Assembly: GCA_025357875.1 (NCBI GenBank)
Contig: JANYLK010000030.1
Location: 65,066 to 99,231, forward strand
Source: Granulicella sp.
GTDB lineage: Bacteria; Acidobacteriota; Terriglobia; Terriglobales; Acidobacteriaceae
Reading direction: 5' to 3'
Length of the DNA: 34,166 nt
Position 1 is the first letter of the stretch. Each line of letters starts with the position of its first letter. The translations under genes and the position numbers were made by a program. This document shows positions 8,611-17,029 of this stretch, piece after piece. Under the pieces are notes generated by a model. That model was not told where the DNA came from. It worked only from the letters and a program-made list of their open reading frames with translations, and searched no databases.

Positions 8611-9648
8611 TCACTTCCATCCTCGCAGCAATAACCCAACCGCGCTCGCCGCCTGCTCGCACGCTTCCCGATTTACGTCGAAGTGTGTAACAAACCGCAC
8701 CGCCCGTGGTCCGATCCAACTCGCCAGCACGCCCTTCGCCTTCAACGCATCGCAGAACGCAGTCGCGTCCCCCCCCCTTCGCAGCTTGAAAATCACAATA
8801 TTTGTCTGCACCGTAGCCATATCAAGCTCTGCTGCGTCGCACTCCGCAACTGCCTCCGCTAATAGGCGCGCGTTGGTATGATCCTCACCCAGTCGCGCCG
8901 GCATCTCTTCGAGCGCTATCAGCCCGGCCGCCGCCAACACCCCAGCCTGCCGCATCCCGCCACCCAACGACTTGCGAAAGTGCCGTGCCCGCTCCATCGC
9001 CGCAGCACTGCCCACCAGCATCGACCCCACTGGAGCTCCCAGCCCCTTTGACAGGCAAAACATCACCGTATCGAAGCCGCTCGTCAGCTCACTCACGCCA
9101 ACCCCCAGCGCCGCTGCTGCATTGAATATGCGTGCCCCATCCAGATGCACCGGCAACCCCATTGCATGAGCCCCATCGCAAATCTCCCGAGCCGTCGCGA
9201 CAGCAATCACCGTACCACCAGCCATATTGTGCGTATTTTCGATACAAATCAATCCTGTAGACGCATGGAAGTGAACATTTTGAAAAATCGCCGCCCGCAC
9301 CAGCTCCCAGGTCAGGATCCCACGCTCTGCCGTCACCGTCCGCAACGTGCATCCGGAGAAGGCCGCCGTCATACCCATCTCCCAATCCAGCACATGGGCC
9401 CGCGACTCGCACACCACCTCCAGCCCATGCTCGGTGTGCAGCCGGATCGCGATCTGGTTCCCCATTGTCCCAGTCGGCACAAACAGCCCAGCCTCGCGCC
9501 CAAACACCTCTGCCGCCCGCGCCTCCAGCCGATTCACTGTCGGATCTTCACCATACACATCGTCACCAACCTCAGCCTCGGCCATCGCCGCTCTCATCTT
9601 CGCCGTAGGCCGAGTCACCGTATCGCTTCGCAAATCAATCATCTTCAT
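8611..9648 (-). CDS. ltaE: Low-specificity L-threonine aldolase (PLP-dependent)
   Basis: Cleaves L-threonine (and usually allo-threonine) to glycine and acetaldehyde; cytosolic, fold-type I PLP enzyme. The start is the ATG at 9648 with GAGGG eight bases upstream, giving 345 aa. Residue numbers below count from a GTG five codons earlier. The N-terminus [13 protein letters not shown] is the hallmark of the family. Then come [15 protein letters not shown], the cofactor-contact region [20 protein letters not shown] (the Asp that binds the PLP ring nitrogen) and the Schiff-base lysine in [13 protein letters not shown] (Lys206). Near the C-terminus a run of nine G/C pairs (8769-8777) encodes Arg-Gly-Gly-Asp and is a possible slippage site. 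It is alone, with repeats on both sides. Confidence 0.94.
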   Translation of the reverse strand: MKMIDLRSDTVTRPTAKMRAAMAEAEVGDDVYGEDPTVNRLEARAAEVFGREAGLFVPTGTMGNQIAIRLHTEHGLEVVCESRAHVLDWEMGMTAAFSGCTLRTVTAERGILTWELVRAAIFQNVHFHASTGLICIENTHNMAGGTVIAVATAREICDGAHAMGLPVHLDGARIFNAAAALGVGVSELTSGFDTVMFCLSKGLGAPVGSMLVGSAAAMERARHFRKSLGGGMRQAGVLAAAGLIALEEMPARLGEDHTNARLLAEAVAECDAAELDMATVQTNIVIFKLRRGGDATAFCDALKAKGVLASWIGPRAVRFVTHFDVNREACEQAASAVGLLLRGWK

Positions 9649-9695
9649 CAACACATCCCTCACGTCAGTTCCCTATCCCATTTTGAAAAACTGTC

Positions 9696-9765
9696 TGTCA
9701 TTCTGAGCGCAGCGGGGAATCCCCGTATTTGCCGTTGTCGTTGCAGTTGCTCTTGCCGTTGCCCT
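9696..9765 (+). repeat. Dispersed repeat, family 1, copy A
   Basis: Starts TGTCATTCTGAGCGCAGCGG, includes a GGGGAATCCCC mini-palindrome, then the motif GTATTTGCCGTTGTCGTTG with a short GTTGC-rich tail. It sits in the gap between hemW and ltaE, which has no gene. Confidence 0.65.
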
Positions 9766-9797
9766 ACGCCTTGATGCCCGCCCCATTCCGAATCGGA

Positions 9798-11108
9798 TCA
9801 CACCCCCACCAGCAATCGGCTGAATACCTCATTGGAAGCCATCCTCCCCTTCGCCGTCAGCCTCACCCAACTCCCATCCCGCACCACCAACCCAGCCTCC
9901 ACCACATCACCCAGCGCGGCAACCGCATTCCGCATCAAGCCCTCATCAAACTCCGCCCGCAGCGCATCCAAATTCACGCCGACGTTCATCCTCAACCCCA
10001 GAAACATAACCTCCTCGAAAGCCTGTTCCCGACCCACCACCTCTACCCCCACCGTCCCTCCGCGACCAACTTGCACCAGCCCAGCATTACCCTTGAACCT
10101 CGAACCTTGTACCTCGTCCCTATCCGGAACCTCGTACCTTGCCAGATCGTCCGTATTCGCCCACCTAACCGCGCCCTCCGTCGTCCGCAGCATCGAGTGC
10201 GCATCCAGCCCAAATCCCAAGTACGGTTGTCGCCGCCAATACTTCACGTTATGTCTCGACCGGTAATCCGCTTCCTTTGTGGAAGCGGCATTCCGACTTG
10301 CAGAGTCAGAATCTCCGCCGTCGGCTTCGTCCGGCCCTCCCCTCCGCGCAAAGTTAGAAATCTCATACTGCGCGATCCCGCCCGCCTCCAACCACTCGCA
10401 CGCCGCCCCATACCACTCTGCCGTCTCATCATCAGAAGGCGCACCACCCGCACCGTAGCGCGAACCCTCCGCCAGCATCTCCCGCCCCAATCGCGAATCC
10501 TCATCCACCTCGAGCATGTACACACTCACATGCGGTATGCCACTCGCAACCGCCACCTCCACCGACTCGCGCCAACTCTTCGCAGTCTGCCCGGGCAGCC
10601 CCACAATTAAATCCACATTGATGTCCTCGACCCCAGTCGCCCGCATCCGCGCAATCTCAGCCAGGCACATCTCCCGCGTATGCAGCCGCCCCACCGCCTT
10701 CGACTCCGCATTCACAAACGACTGCACCCCAAAGCTGACGCGGTTCATCCCTTGCCGCAGCATCTCGTCAAATGTCTCTTCGTCCAACTGTCCCGGCGCA
10801 CACTCCAGCGTCACCTCCGCATTTTCTGCGACCTCGAATTCCCCGCGTAGCGCCCCAAACAACCGCCGCATCTGCCCCGCGTTCAGCAGACTAGGCGTCC
10901 CTCCCCCAAAGAAAATCGTATCCACCCGCCCCGGCAGATTCGCACACACACGTCCCGCCCTCATCCGTGCCGCCTCGATCTCCGCGCAAACCCGGTCCAC
11001 ATACCCGTCCATCCGCTCCACACCGAACACTCCCGACGCAAAGTTGCAGTACGTACACTTCGCCCTGCAAAACGGCACCGAAATGTAAACTCCAACCGAA
11101 TCGCTCAA
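9798..11108 (-). CDS. hemW: Heme chaperone HemW (radical SAM, CPO-III-like)
   Basis: Radical-SAM family protein that binds heme and hands it to apoproteins; it resembles HemN but is not the coproporphyrinogen dehydrogenase. It has 436 aa from a TTG at 11108 with GGGG about eight bases upstream. The 4Fe-4S motif is VPFCRAKCTYCNF (Cys14, Cys18, Cys21, the CxxxCxxC arrangement). It also shows IFFGGGTPSLL (68-75), SFGVQSF, INVDLIVGLPGQT and QYEISNFAR. The HemW C-terminal domain ends in MRLTAKG-like WVRLTAKGRMASNEVF. Two odd insertions are present: residues about 256-285, encoded by a palindromic hairpin element, and about 326-345, encoded by a degenerate heptamer array. Both keep the frame. It is divergent from the DUF1223 gene. 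Confidence 0.92.
   Translation of the reverse strand: MSDSVGVYISVPFCRAKCTYCNFASGVFGVERMDGYVDRVCAEIEAARMRAGRVCANLPGRVDTIFFGGGTPSLLNAGQMRRLFGALRGEFEVAENAEVTLECAPGQLDEETFDEMLRQGMNRVSFGVQSFVNAESKAVGRLHTREMCLAEIARMRATGVEDINVDLIVGLPGQTAKSWRESVEVAVASGIPHVSVYMLEVDEDSRLGREMLAEGSRYGAGGAPSDDETAEWYGAACEWLEAGGIAQYEISNFARRGGPDEADGGDSDSASRNAASTKEADYRSRHNVKYWRRQPYLGFGLDAHSMLRTTEGAVRWANTDDLARYEVPDRDEVQGSRFKGNAGLVQVGRGGTVGVEVVGREQAFEEVMFLGLRMNVGVNLDALRAEFDEGLMRNAVAALGDVVEAGLVVRDGSWVRLTAKGRMASNEVFSRLLVGV
10091..10143 (+). repeat. Imperfect heptamer array (CCTYGWA) inside hemW
   Basis: Reads as consecutive 7-bp units CCTTGAA, CCTCGAA, CCTTGTA, CCTCGTC, CCTATCC, then GGAA, CCTCGTA, CCTTGCC. It lies in frame within hemW (residues about 326-345) and codes a segment that looks inserted relative to the family. 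Confidence 0.7.
10268..10288 (+). repeat. Hairpin (CCGCTTCC-TTTGT-GGAAGCGG) inside hemW
   Basis: A perfect 8-bp stem with a 5-nt loop lies inside the coding sequence, where HemW proteins normally run straight from the QYEISNFAR motif to the HNxxYW motif. It encodes Ala-Ala-Ser-Thr-Lys-Glu-Ala in frame. Confidence 0.7.
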
Positions 11109-11187
11109 ACTGCTAACCCCATTGCAATTCTTTCACGAACATTTCCCCAACCCGGCACGCTCAGGTCGAAGAGGGGGATGCCATCAA

Positions 11188-12066
11188 ATGCTATGTCTAC
11201 CGAACACGATCGCGCACGCACCCTACTCCGCTGTATTTCTCGCCGTCACCATCGCGCCGGCACTCTCACAATCGAACCCCGCCCGCACTCCAGTCCTGGT
11301 CGAACTCTTCACCTCCGAAGGCTGCTCCAGTTACCCTCCCGCCGACGCTCTGCTCGCCCGTCTGCTCAAAGATCAACCCGTCCCCGCCGCCGAAATCCTC
11401 GTTCTGGAGGAGCACGTCGAGTACTGGGACTCGCTCGGCTGGCACGACCGTTTTTGCTCGTACCTATTCACCCACCGCCAGAGCCACTACACCCAACGCC
11501 TCCCCACCGACGATAACTACACGCCGCAGATGATCGTAGACGGCACCGACCAGTTCGTAGGAAACGACTCAGCCCACGCCCTTCGCGCAATCACCCAGGC
11601 TGCCTGCGCTCCAAAGCTCGCTCTTAACCGCTCTTCACTCACCTTCGACGGCAACCAACTCAGCGGCGAAGTCTCTCTCACGCCTTCCACCAAAATTACC
11701 GCCAGCACCGACCTATACGCCGCCGTCACAGAGTCCATGGCCTCCACCCAAGTCCAGCGCGGTGAAAACGGAGGCCGCACGCTCCAGCATGTATCAATCG
11801 TCCGCACCCTGCAACGCATCGGTAGCTCCTCCGATGCCGCCGCTAAGCCACTGAAGTTCTCCGCCACAGTACCCAAAGATGCCAACCACACCAATTTCCG
11901 CGTCGTCATCTTCCTTCAGCGCCCCGACCAGGGCGCAATCCTCGGCGTCGTCTGCTCGGACCGAGCCCCCCGCATACACCGCACCAAGGTTCCTCGCTTC
12001 AACCCACCCTCCACTTCCGCATTAGATTGCGCTCCGCAGAATCCATCCGTCCCCCCGACCATCTAA
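11188..12066 (+). CDS. DUF1223 family secreted thioredoxin-fold protein
   Basis: Exported protein of 292 aa (from the ATG at 11188; GAGGGGG lies about ten bases upstream). The first 28 residues are a signal-peptide-like hydrophobic segment ending APALSQS. The motif VELFTSEGCSSYPPADALL is the DUF1223 signature, a thioredoxin-like domain with unknown function. Family members usually have CSSCPPAD; here the second cysteine is Tyr49 (codon TAC in place of TGC). Other family stretches are present: ILVLEEHVEYWDSLGWHD, FTHRQSHYTQRL and YTPQMIVDG. The last 30 residues are Pro/Ser-rich and probably disordered. Only 12 nt separate it from the ABC exporter, so the two are probably one transcript; a shared job is not obvious. 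Confidence 0.85.
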   Translation: MLCLPNTIAHAPYSAVFLAVTIAPALSQSNPARTPVLVELFTSEGCSSYPPADALLARLLKDQPVPAAEILVLEEHVEYWDSLGWHDRFCSYLFTHRQSHYTQRLPTDDNYTPQMIVDGTDQFVGNDSAHALRAITQAACAPKLALNRSSLTFDGNQLSGEVSLTPSTKITASTDLYAAVTESMASTQVQRGENGGRTLQHVSIVRTLQRIGSSSDAAAKPLKFSATVPKDANHTNFRVVIFLQRPDQGAILGVVCSDRAPRIHRTKVPRFNPPSTSALDCAPQNPSVPPTI

Positions 12067-12078
12067 AATGGACACTGG

Positions 12079-14160
12079 ATGGCCGACGAAAACAATCCTA
12101 AACAAGCCGCCCCCAAGGCCGCCCATGACGAAGACGTAGCCGGCAAGGCGTACGACGGCCGACTCATGCGCCGTCTACTCACCTACCTGCGCCCATACAA
12201 GCTACAGGTCGCGATCTCCGCCGTCGCCACCGTCCTCAAGTCCGCCACTGACTCGGCCGGCCCTCTGCTAGTCATGATCGCCGTCGACACCTACATGTCG
12301 GCCGCTCCGCCCACGCATCTCCCCTGGCTAGCTCGCCATCTCAGCCGCTATCCCATCACGCCCATGCGTGGCATCACCCTGATCGCCGTCATTTACTTAG
12401 GAGCGCTACTCTTCACCTTCCTGCTCGAATTGCTGCAGACCTACCTTATGCAGTGGACGGGCCAGAAGGTCATGTTCGACATGCGCAGGCAGATCTTCCG
12501 CCACCTGCAGCGCATGTCCCCCGCCTTCTACGACCGCAATCCCGTCGGCCGCCTCGTCACTCGTCTCACATCCGACGTCGACGCGCTCAACGAGATGTTC
12601 ACCTCCGGCGTCCTCGCCATCTTTGAAGACGTCTTCACCCTGGCCTTCATCGTTGGCATCATGATCTGGAAGAGTTGGCCGCTCGCGCTACTAACAGTCG
12701 CCGTCATCCCAGCAATCCTCTTCGTTACCCGCATCTTCCGCGCCAAGGTCCGCGACAGCTACCGCCGCCAGCGCGCAGCCACGGCGAAGATCAACTCCTT
12801 CACGCAGGAATACGTCTCCGGCATGTCCATCGTGCAACTCTTCAACCGCGAGCGGCGCGCCTTCAATGACTTCTCCGCCGTCAACCTGGAAAACAAGCAA
12901 GCCTGGACCGACGCCATCTTCGCCTACGCCTGGTACTATCCGGTCGTCGAATTCCTAAGCTCTACAGCCATCGCCCTTATCCTCTGGCGCGGCGGCACCG
13001 CAGTCCTGCACAACGCAGCCTTCATCGCCGCGCATCCATCCCTGGTTCGCACATCCGGCTTCTTCGGCACAGTCTCCATCGGAGTACTCATCGGCTTCAT
13101 CCAGTACGCGCAGCGCTTCTTCCGGCCCATCATGGACCTCAGCGAGAAGTACAACATCCTGCAGGCCGCCATGGCAGCCAGCGAGCGCGTCTTCAAACTC
13201 ATAGACACGCAACCCATCATCGTCTCGCCCACCAACCCGATCTCCGGTAACAACTCCGGCTCCATAGAATTCCGCAACGTCTGGTTTACCTACCAATCCC
13301 TTACCGAAGCCCAACTCGCCGCGTTGGAACAAAGCCGTCATCCTGAGCGTAGCGATTCACTTTCTTTGCAAACCGCGGAGTCGAAGGACCTGCGTTCACT
13401 GTCCACCGACTTCGCTTCTGGCCCACTCAAAGACATTGAATGGATCCTCCGTGGAGTCTCCTTTATCGTCGACCCCGGAGAAACCGCCGCCATCGTAGGC
13501 CACACCGGGGCCGGCAAAACCACCATCATCTCGCTCATGATGCGTTTCTACGACATCCAGCACGGCCAGATCCTCATCGACGGAATCGACATTCGCGACC
13601 AGGACCTCACCGCCCTCCGCCGCCGCTTCGGAGTAGTCCTGCAAGACCCATTCCTCTTCACCGGGACCATCGCCGACAACATCCGTCTCGGCAGCAAATG
13701 GATTACCGACGAAGCCCTTGAAAAGGCCGCCGAAGAAGTCAACATCGCCGACTTTATCCAAACCCTCCCGCTAAAATTCCAGGAGCCGGTCCAGGAACGC
13801 GGAGCCACCCTATCCACCGGCCAGAAGCAGCTCATCTCCTTCGCCCGAGCCCTCGCCCACGAGCCAGCCATCCTTGTCCTCGACGAGGCCACCAGCTCCG
13901 TCGACACCGACACCGAGCACCGCGTCCGCCTCGCCCTATCGCGCATGATCACCGGCCGCACCAGCGTCCTCATCGCCCATCGCCTGTCGACAGTCCAGTC
14001 GGCGAACACCATCCTCGTAATGCACAAAGGGCAGCTTCGCGAGCGCGGCAACCACCAGCAACTCCTCTCCCAGCGCGGCCTCTACTACAAGCTCTACCAG
14101 CTCCAATACCGCGATCAGGAACTAGCCACCCCCACCGCCGCCTCCACAGTCTCCGCATAG
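12079..14160 (+). CDS. ABC exporter half-transporter (MsbA/MdlB type) with repeat-derived insertion
   Basis: Fused membrane and ATPase half-transporter of 693 aa, expected to dimerise in the inner membrane and export a lipid or drug. The membrane domain spans about 40-360 (six helices; coupling-helix region RNPVGRLVTRLTSDVDALNE). The ATPase domain begins SIEFRNVWFTYQ with A-loop Tyr405. Walker A is GHTGAGKTT (474-482), the Q-loop LQDPFLFTGTI (Gln522), the signature LSTGQ (578-582), Walker B ILVLDEAT, and the switch His634. Between the A-loop and Walker A about 45 extra residues (about 409-454, SRHPERSDSLSLQTAESKDL in part) interrupt a tight conserved segment. The DNA there is a copy of the dispersed family-1 repeat. 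All catalytic motifs are intact, so activity is plausible. Substrate unknown. Confidence 0.9.
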   Translation: MADENNPKQAAPKAAHDEDVAGKAYDGRLMRRLLTYLRPYKLQVAISAVATVLKSATDSAGPLLVMIAVDTYMSAAPPTHLPWLARHLSRYPITPMRGITLIAVIYLGALLFTFLLELLQTYLMQWTGQKVMFDMRRQIFRHLQRMSPAFYDRNPVGRLVTRLTSDVDALNEMFTSGVLAIFEDVFTLAFIVGIMIWKSWPLALLTVAVIPAILFVTRIFRAKVRDSYRRQRAATAKINSFTQEYVSGMSIVQLFNRERRAFNDFSAVNLENKQAWTDAIFAYAWYYPVVEFLSSTAIALILWRGGTAVLHNAAFIAAHPSLVRTSGFFGTVSIGVLIGFIQYAQRFFRPIMDLSEKYNILQAAMAASERVFKLIDTQPIIVSPTNPISGNNSGSIEFRNVWFTYQSLTEAQLAALEQSRHPERSDSLSLQTAESKDLRSLSTDFASGPLKDIEWILRGVSFIVDPGETAAIVGHTGAGKTTIISLMMRFYDIQHGQILIDGIDIRDQDLTALRRRFGVVLQDPFLFTGTIADNIRLGSKWITDEALEKAAEEVNIADFIQTLPLKFQEPVQERGATLSTGQKQLISFARALAHEPAILVLDEATSSVDTDTEHRVRLALSRMITGRTSVLIAHRLSTVQSANTILVMHKGQLRERGNHQQLLSQRGLYYKLYQLQYRDQELATPTAASTVSA
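13337..13395 (+). repeat. Dispersed repeat, family 1, copy B, within ABC transporter gene
   Basis: Begins GTCATCCTGAGCGTAGCGA and ends GTCGAAGGACCTGCG. It matches the intergenic copies in its GTCAT-CTGAGCG-AGCGA head. It is translated in frame as part of the ATPase domain. Confidence 0.7.
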
Positions 14161-14206
14161 TCAAGCGCAAACAGCCGCAAACTACCTCTTGTGGTTGCAA
14201 TCCTCA

Positions 14207-14789
14207 TCACAGGAATCCAATGCTGGGGTGAGGCAGAGCTGGATAAATTTGCTTAGCGACCGTATCTTCCGTGTGGGCCCCGGTGGTCATGGAAACCACG
14301 CCAACCTCCATAAGAATCTCGGCAGACGTAGGCGCGCCCCGCATCATCGACATGCGATCGCTCACTTGCACAGCGATGCCGCCAGAGGGAGTCGCGGCAG
14401 CAGTTGTGCGCCCCGCATAAGCGCTCTTGATACCGTTCGGACGATCGGCGTAGTAACCCTGGCGATAGGCAAGATTTAAGCCCCGGCGCGCAACCTGAAC
14501 TTTGATCTTCCTCAGCTTGCCGTCCTGTTCAGAGTTGGACGGGATGTAGGTTAGCGTATAAAAGTTGGAGCCCTCGTCGATCGCCATCGCTACGGCCTGC
14601 GTCAAGCCATTGGTGTTGTAGAACGCGTGGCCGCCCGTGCCTTCTGCCATCGCACGCAAGGTGCTGGGTTCCCCAGCAGTATCACTGAAGAACCGGTTTT
14701 CGTGCTGCTGTGGGTGCCCCGCTCTGGGCCAACCCTGATACAGCAGTGGCAACCAATGCCAGAAGAAGAAAGCCTGCGCGACGGAACAT
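14207..14789 (-). pseudogene. Remnant of a secreted VWFA-related Acidobacterial-domain protein
   Basis: The 5' end is a good gene start: GAGGGGAGCC before an ATG at 14789, coding a signal peptide (MFRRAGFLLLALVATAVSGL, then AQS). That frame stops after 35 codons, at 14682. In another frame, open from about 14750 to 14207, is the tail of the acidobacterial VWFA-related family (TIGR03436-like): ENRFFSDTAGEPSTLRAMAE, GTGGHAFYNTN, FYTLTYIPSN, RKIKVQVAR, YRQGYYAD. The VWA domain itself, with its MIDAS motif, is missing. So the central part was deleted and the ends joined out of frame; the C-terminus also ends early (LPHPSIGFL). Not expected to give a working protein. Confidence 0.8.
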
Positions 14790-15460
14790 GAAGGCTCCCC
14801 TCAGCGGTTCCAGTGTAGCCGAACATCGCAAGTCCGCCGCAGTTCAATCAAAACTCTCCGTCTTGACGTTCTATCGTCCGTCGCAATATCAGTGAAAATA
14901 TTTGAAGCCAAAGGTCTGGTCGTAGACCAGCCCAGGTGTGGAAGTCTAAGCTCCGCCGTAAGAGCCTGAATCGCTAGTCCCAATACCGGACCATCAACTA
15001 GTTAGCAGCAAGACCGCTACCAGCAACTAGCCAACCCCGCTTTCAACCGGGGTCCTCCCCGGCGTGGCCACTGAGCCACGATCCCGCCCCTACCCTCGTC
15101 ATTCTGGCGTAGCCAGAATCTCAGTATTTGCCCTTCGTCTGATTCTCTGGCCAGGCCATCCATGGCGGGTCTCATCGCGAAGGATCGAGCGTAAACTGCC
15201 CCACAACCTCTGCCAGAATCTCTCCATCTCGATCTACCAAAGTCCGTTTGTCTATCGATGAAAATGCTTCGATCGCAAGCTATGCCAGTCCACTTACCCT
15301 AGAAAACGAATGGAACCGCCAAGCCCCCGCGCCCGTATTCGTTAACGAACTCGCACAAAGAGAGCCCCGCCCTCTCTTAGCCTCGGGCATCCATATGTAA
15401 AATTGGGACTTATACTTCGTTCACCCCATAGCAACAAAGCCGCTGTTCGCAGGAGGTTTT
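14790..15460. other. 670-bp gap without genes, rich in hairpins
   Basis: I see no coding frame that resembles a protein. It holds a row of inverted repeats: 14916-14930 (CTGGTC/GACCAG), 14998-15030 (CTAGTT/AACTAG), 15035-15052 (CCCCG/CGGGG), 15063-15080 (CGTGGC/GCCACG) and 15101-15119 (ATTCTGGC/GCCAGAAT). The last is part of a family-1 repeat. A -10-like TATACT (15411-15416) and AGGAGG precede the next gene. Confidence 0.6.
15098..15141 (+). repeat. Dispersed repeat, family 1, copy C
   Basis: GTCATTCTGGCGTAGCCAGA, then ATCTCAGTATTTGCCCTTCG. Compared with other copies the AGCG core is changed so that ATTCTGGC-GTA-GCCAGAAT forms a perfect 8-bp hairpin. Confidence 0.6.
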
Positions 15461-16343
15461 ATGATCCGCTACTCTCTTTTCGCCGCCGCGTTTGCCCTAT
15501 CGGTCGCTGCGACCCCGACCTACGCCTTCGTCGACTCTGAAGCCACCTTCGACAAGACCCTGTCCGTCGGCGCGTCTCCCACCGTCGTGATCTCCACCGG
15601 CTCTGGATATACCCACGTAACCGCTGGTCCGGACAACCAGTTCCACATCATCGGCCATGTTCATGCCCACCTCGGCTGGCTCTTCTCCAGCGCCAACGAA
15701 GACAGCGTCAAGCAGATCGCCGCCAACCCACCCATCTCGCAGTCTGGCAACAACGATCACCGTCTCCGTGCCCCACGCTGACTCCGACTTCTTCCGCAAC
15801 ATCTCCATCGACTACGACGTCACCACGCCCCGCTCCACCAACCTCACCGCACATACCGGGTCCGGCACTATCCAGATCGCCGGGATGCAGTCCGCCGTCT
15901 CCGCCGACTCTGGCTCCGGCTCGCTCCAACTCTCTCTTGCCGGCGCCAGCCAAGTCAAGGTCCACACCGGATCAGGCTCCATCCACATCGATGGCCTCGC
16001 GGGCGGTCTCGACGCCAGCGTCGGCTCAGGCTCCATCGAGGTCGCCGGCAATCCCACGACCGACTGGCATCTTTCCGCCGGCGCTGGCAGCATCCGTCTC
16101 AAACTCGCCGACAACACCCGCTTCACCCTCAACTCCAACACTGGTGCCGGCACCGTCCACGTCGATCAGCCCATCGTGATGCAAGGCTCCCTCAACCGAC
16201 ACCACGTCTCCGGCACGGTCAACGGTGGTGGCCCCACTATCCGCGCCACGACCGGTGCCGGCAGCATCACCATCCAGGGCAACGCGACCGCAGCCCAACT
16301 TGGGGACCACAACTCGCTCCATGTTCCCTCCGCCATCGACTGA
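15461..16343 (+). pseudogene. Secreted DUF4097-like beta-repeat protein, frameshifted
   Basis: AGGAGG precedes the ATG at 15461, which codes a signal peptide (MIRYSLFAAAFALSVAATPTYA) and the first about 97 residues (STGSGYTHVTAG, VKQIAANPPISQSGN). Frame 1 then ends at 15781. The continuation is in the +1 frame and runs to 16343: TITVSVPHADSDFF, then many short strands with Gly-Ser turns (TAHTGSGTIQIAG, GSGSIHIDGLAGG, GAGSIRLKL, TTGAGSITIQG). This is the repetitive beta-solenoid pattern of DUF4097/GIN-like putative adhesins. Removing one A at 15752/15753 restores a single frame of about 293 residues (GNTITVSV). Either a fresh pseudogene or a sequencing error. The ligand and role are unknown. 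Confidence 0.75.
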
Positions 16344-16408
16344 GTCGACAACCCAGCCAATCCTCCTGCCGCGAAAACTAGTTGCACTGACTTGTCATGG
16401 CACAACAT

Positions 16409-16519
16409 GTCATTCCGCCGACCTTGTCATTCTGACCGCAGCGAAGAATCTCCGCATTTCGCTGTTGCCTGAGCACATCGAAAATTCCGCATTTCGCCGT
16501 TGTTGTTGCTTGTCTTGCT
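16409..16519 (+). repeat. Dispersed repeat, family 1, copy D (compound)
   Basis: Contains TGTCATTCCG, then TTGTCATTCTGACCGCAGCG, AAGAATCTCCGCATTTCGC, and a second AATTCCGCATTTCGCCGTTG unit followed by a GTTGTTGCTTG tail. It looks like two or more partial copies joined. Confidence 0.65.
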
Positions 16520-16725
16520 GGCCATTCCCACCGAAGAATCGTCTTCGCCCTTCGCAAGTCATTCGATACTCCATCTAAACTAATCGCAACCCCCGCGCAG
16601 CATCACCAGTCTCCTTAAAATCCGTTTCATCCTGCCCGATTACATGCGCTTCATGCCCCGCTCACTTCCCCCTCATAAGTCAGCGTCTTAATACCCGCGT
16701 ACAATCTGCGTCTTCATGGTTCGGG

Positions 16726-16796
16726 TCTTGCCTACGGGCATGGCTTCAGTCGTGCCGCAAAGAGCCATCATGGAGCGCGGCTTCAGCGGCTGAGGT
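16726..16796 (+). repeat. Candidate third repeat element (GGCTTCAG-containing)
   Basis: TCTTGCCTACGGGCATGGCT, then TCAGTCGTGCCGCAAAG and CGCGGCTTCAGCGGCTGAGG. GGCATG and CGTGCC can pair around the first CTTCAG. Only one copy is in the window, so its status as a dispersed repeat is inferred from resemblance to elements common in this phylum. Confidence 0.35.
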
Positions 16797-17029
16797 CATG
16801 GTCTACGTCTTATTGCCATTCATCGCGCCCAAGATTAGTCCGTACAGCAAACCCGGACCGGACCTCAAGCGCGCCAAATCTCACATCTGACAGCCGAACA
16901 GTAGATGCCAATGGTATGTACCGATCTGCAACTAACTTGTTTCTGAAATTTTGCCATATACCCGGGGAGAGGGAGGTACCATCAGTGTAAGAAGTTCAGC
17001 AACGATCGACAATCTTCCCAGGAGCGACG

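Larger units (their letters stand above)
16344..17029. other. Gap of about 690 bp without genes, containing repeats
   Basis: No convincing coding frame. It contains a long family-1 repeat (16409-16519) and a second element near 16726-16796 whose halves resemble each other (GGGCATGGCTTCAGTCGTGCC and GCGCGGCTTCAGCGGCTGAG). CCAGGAGCGACG before the GTG at 17030 is the ribosome site of the next gene. I see no clear promoter. Confidence 0.55.

Noticed and set aside
9696..9765. CRISPR-like array
   Set aside because: The repeat units are scattered singly across the window with no regular spacing, no spacers and no cas genes.
15752..15755. Programmed ribosomal frameshift in the DUF4097-like gene
   Set aside because: No slippery heptamer, no stimulatory structure or internal ribosome-like site is evident; a single-base indel is the simpler reading.
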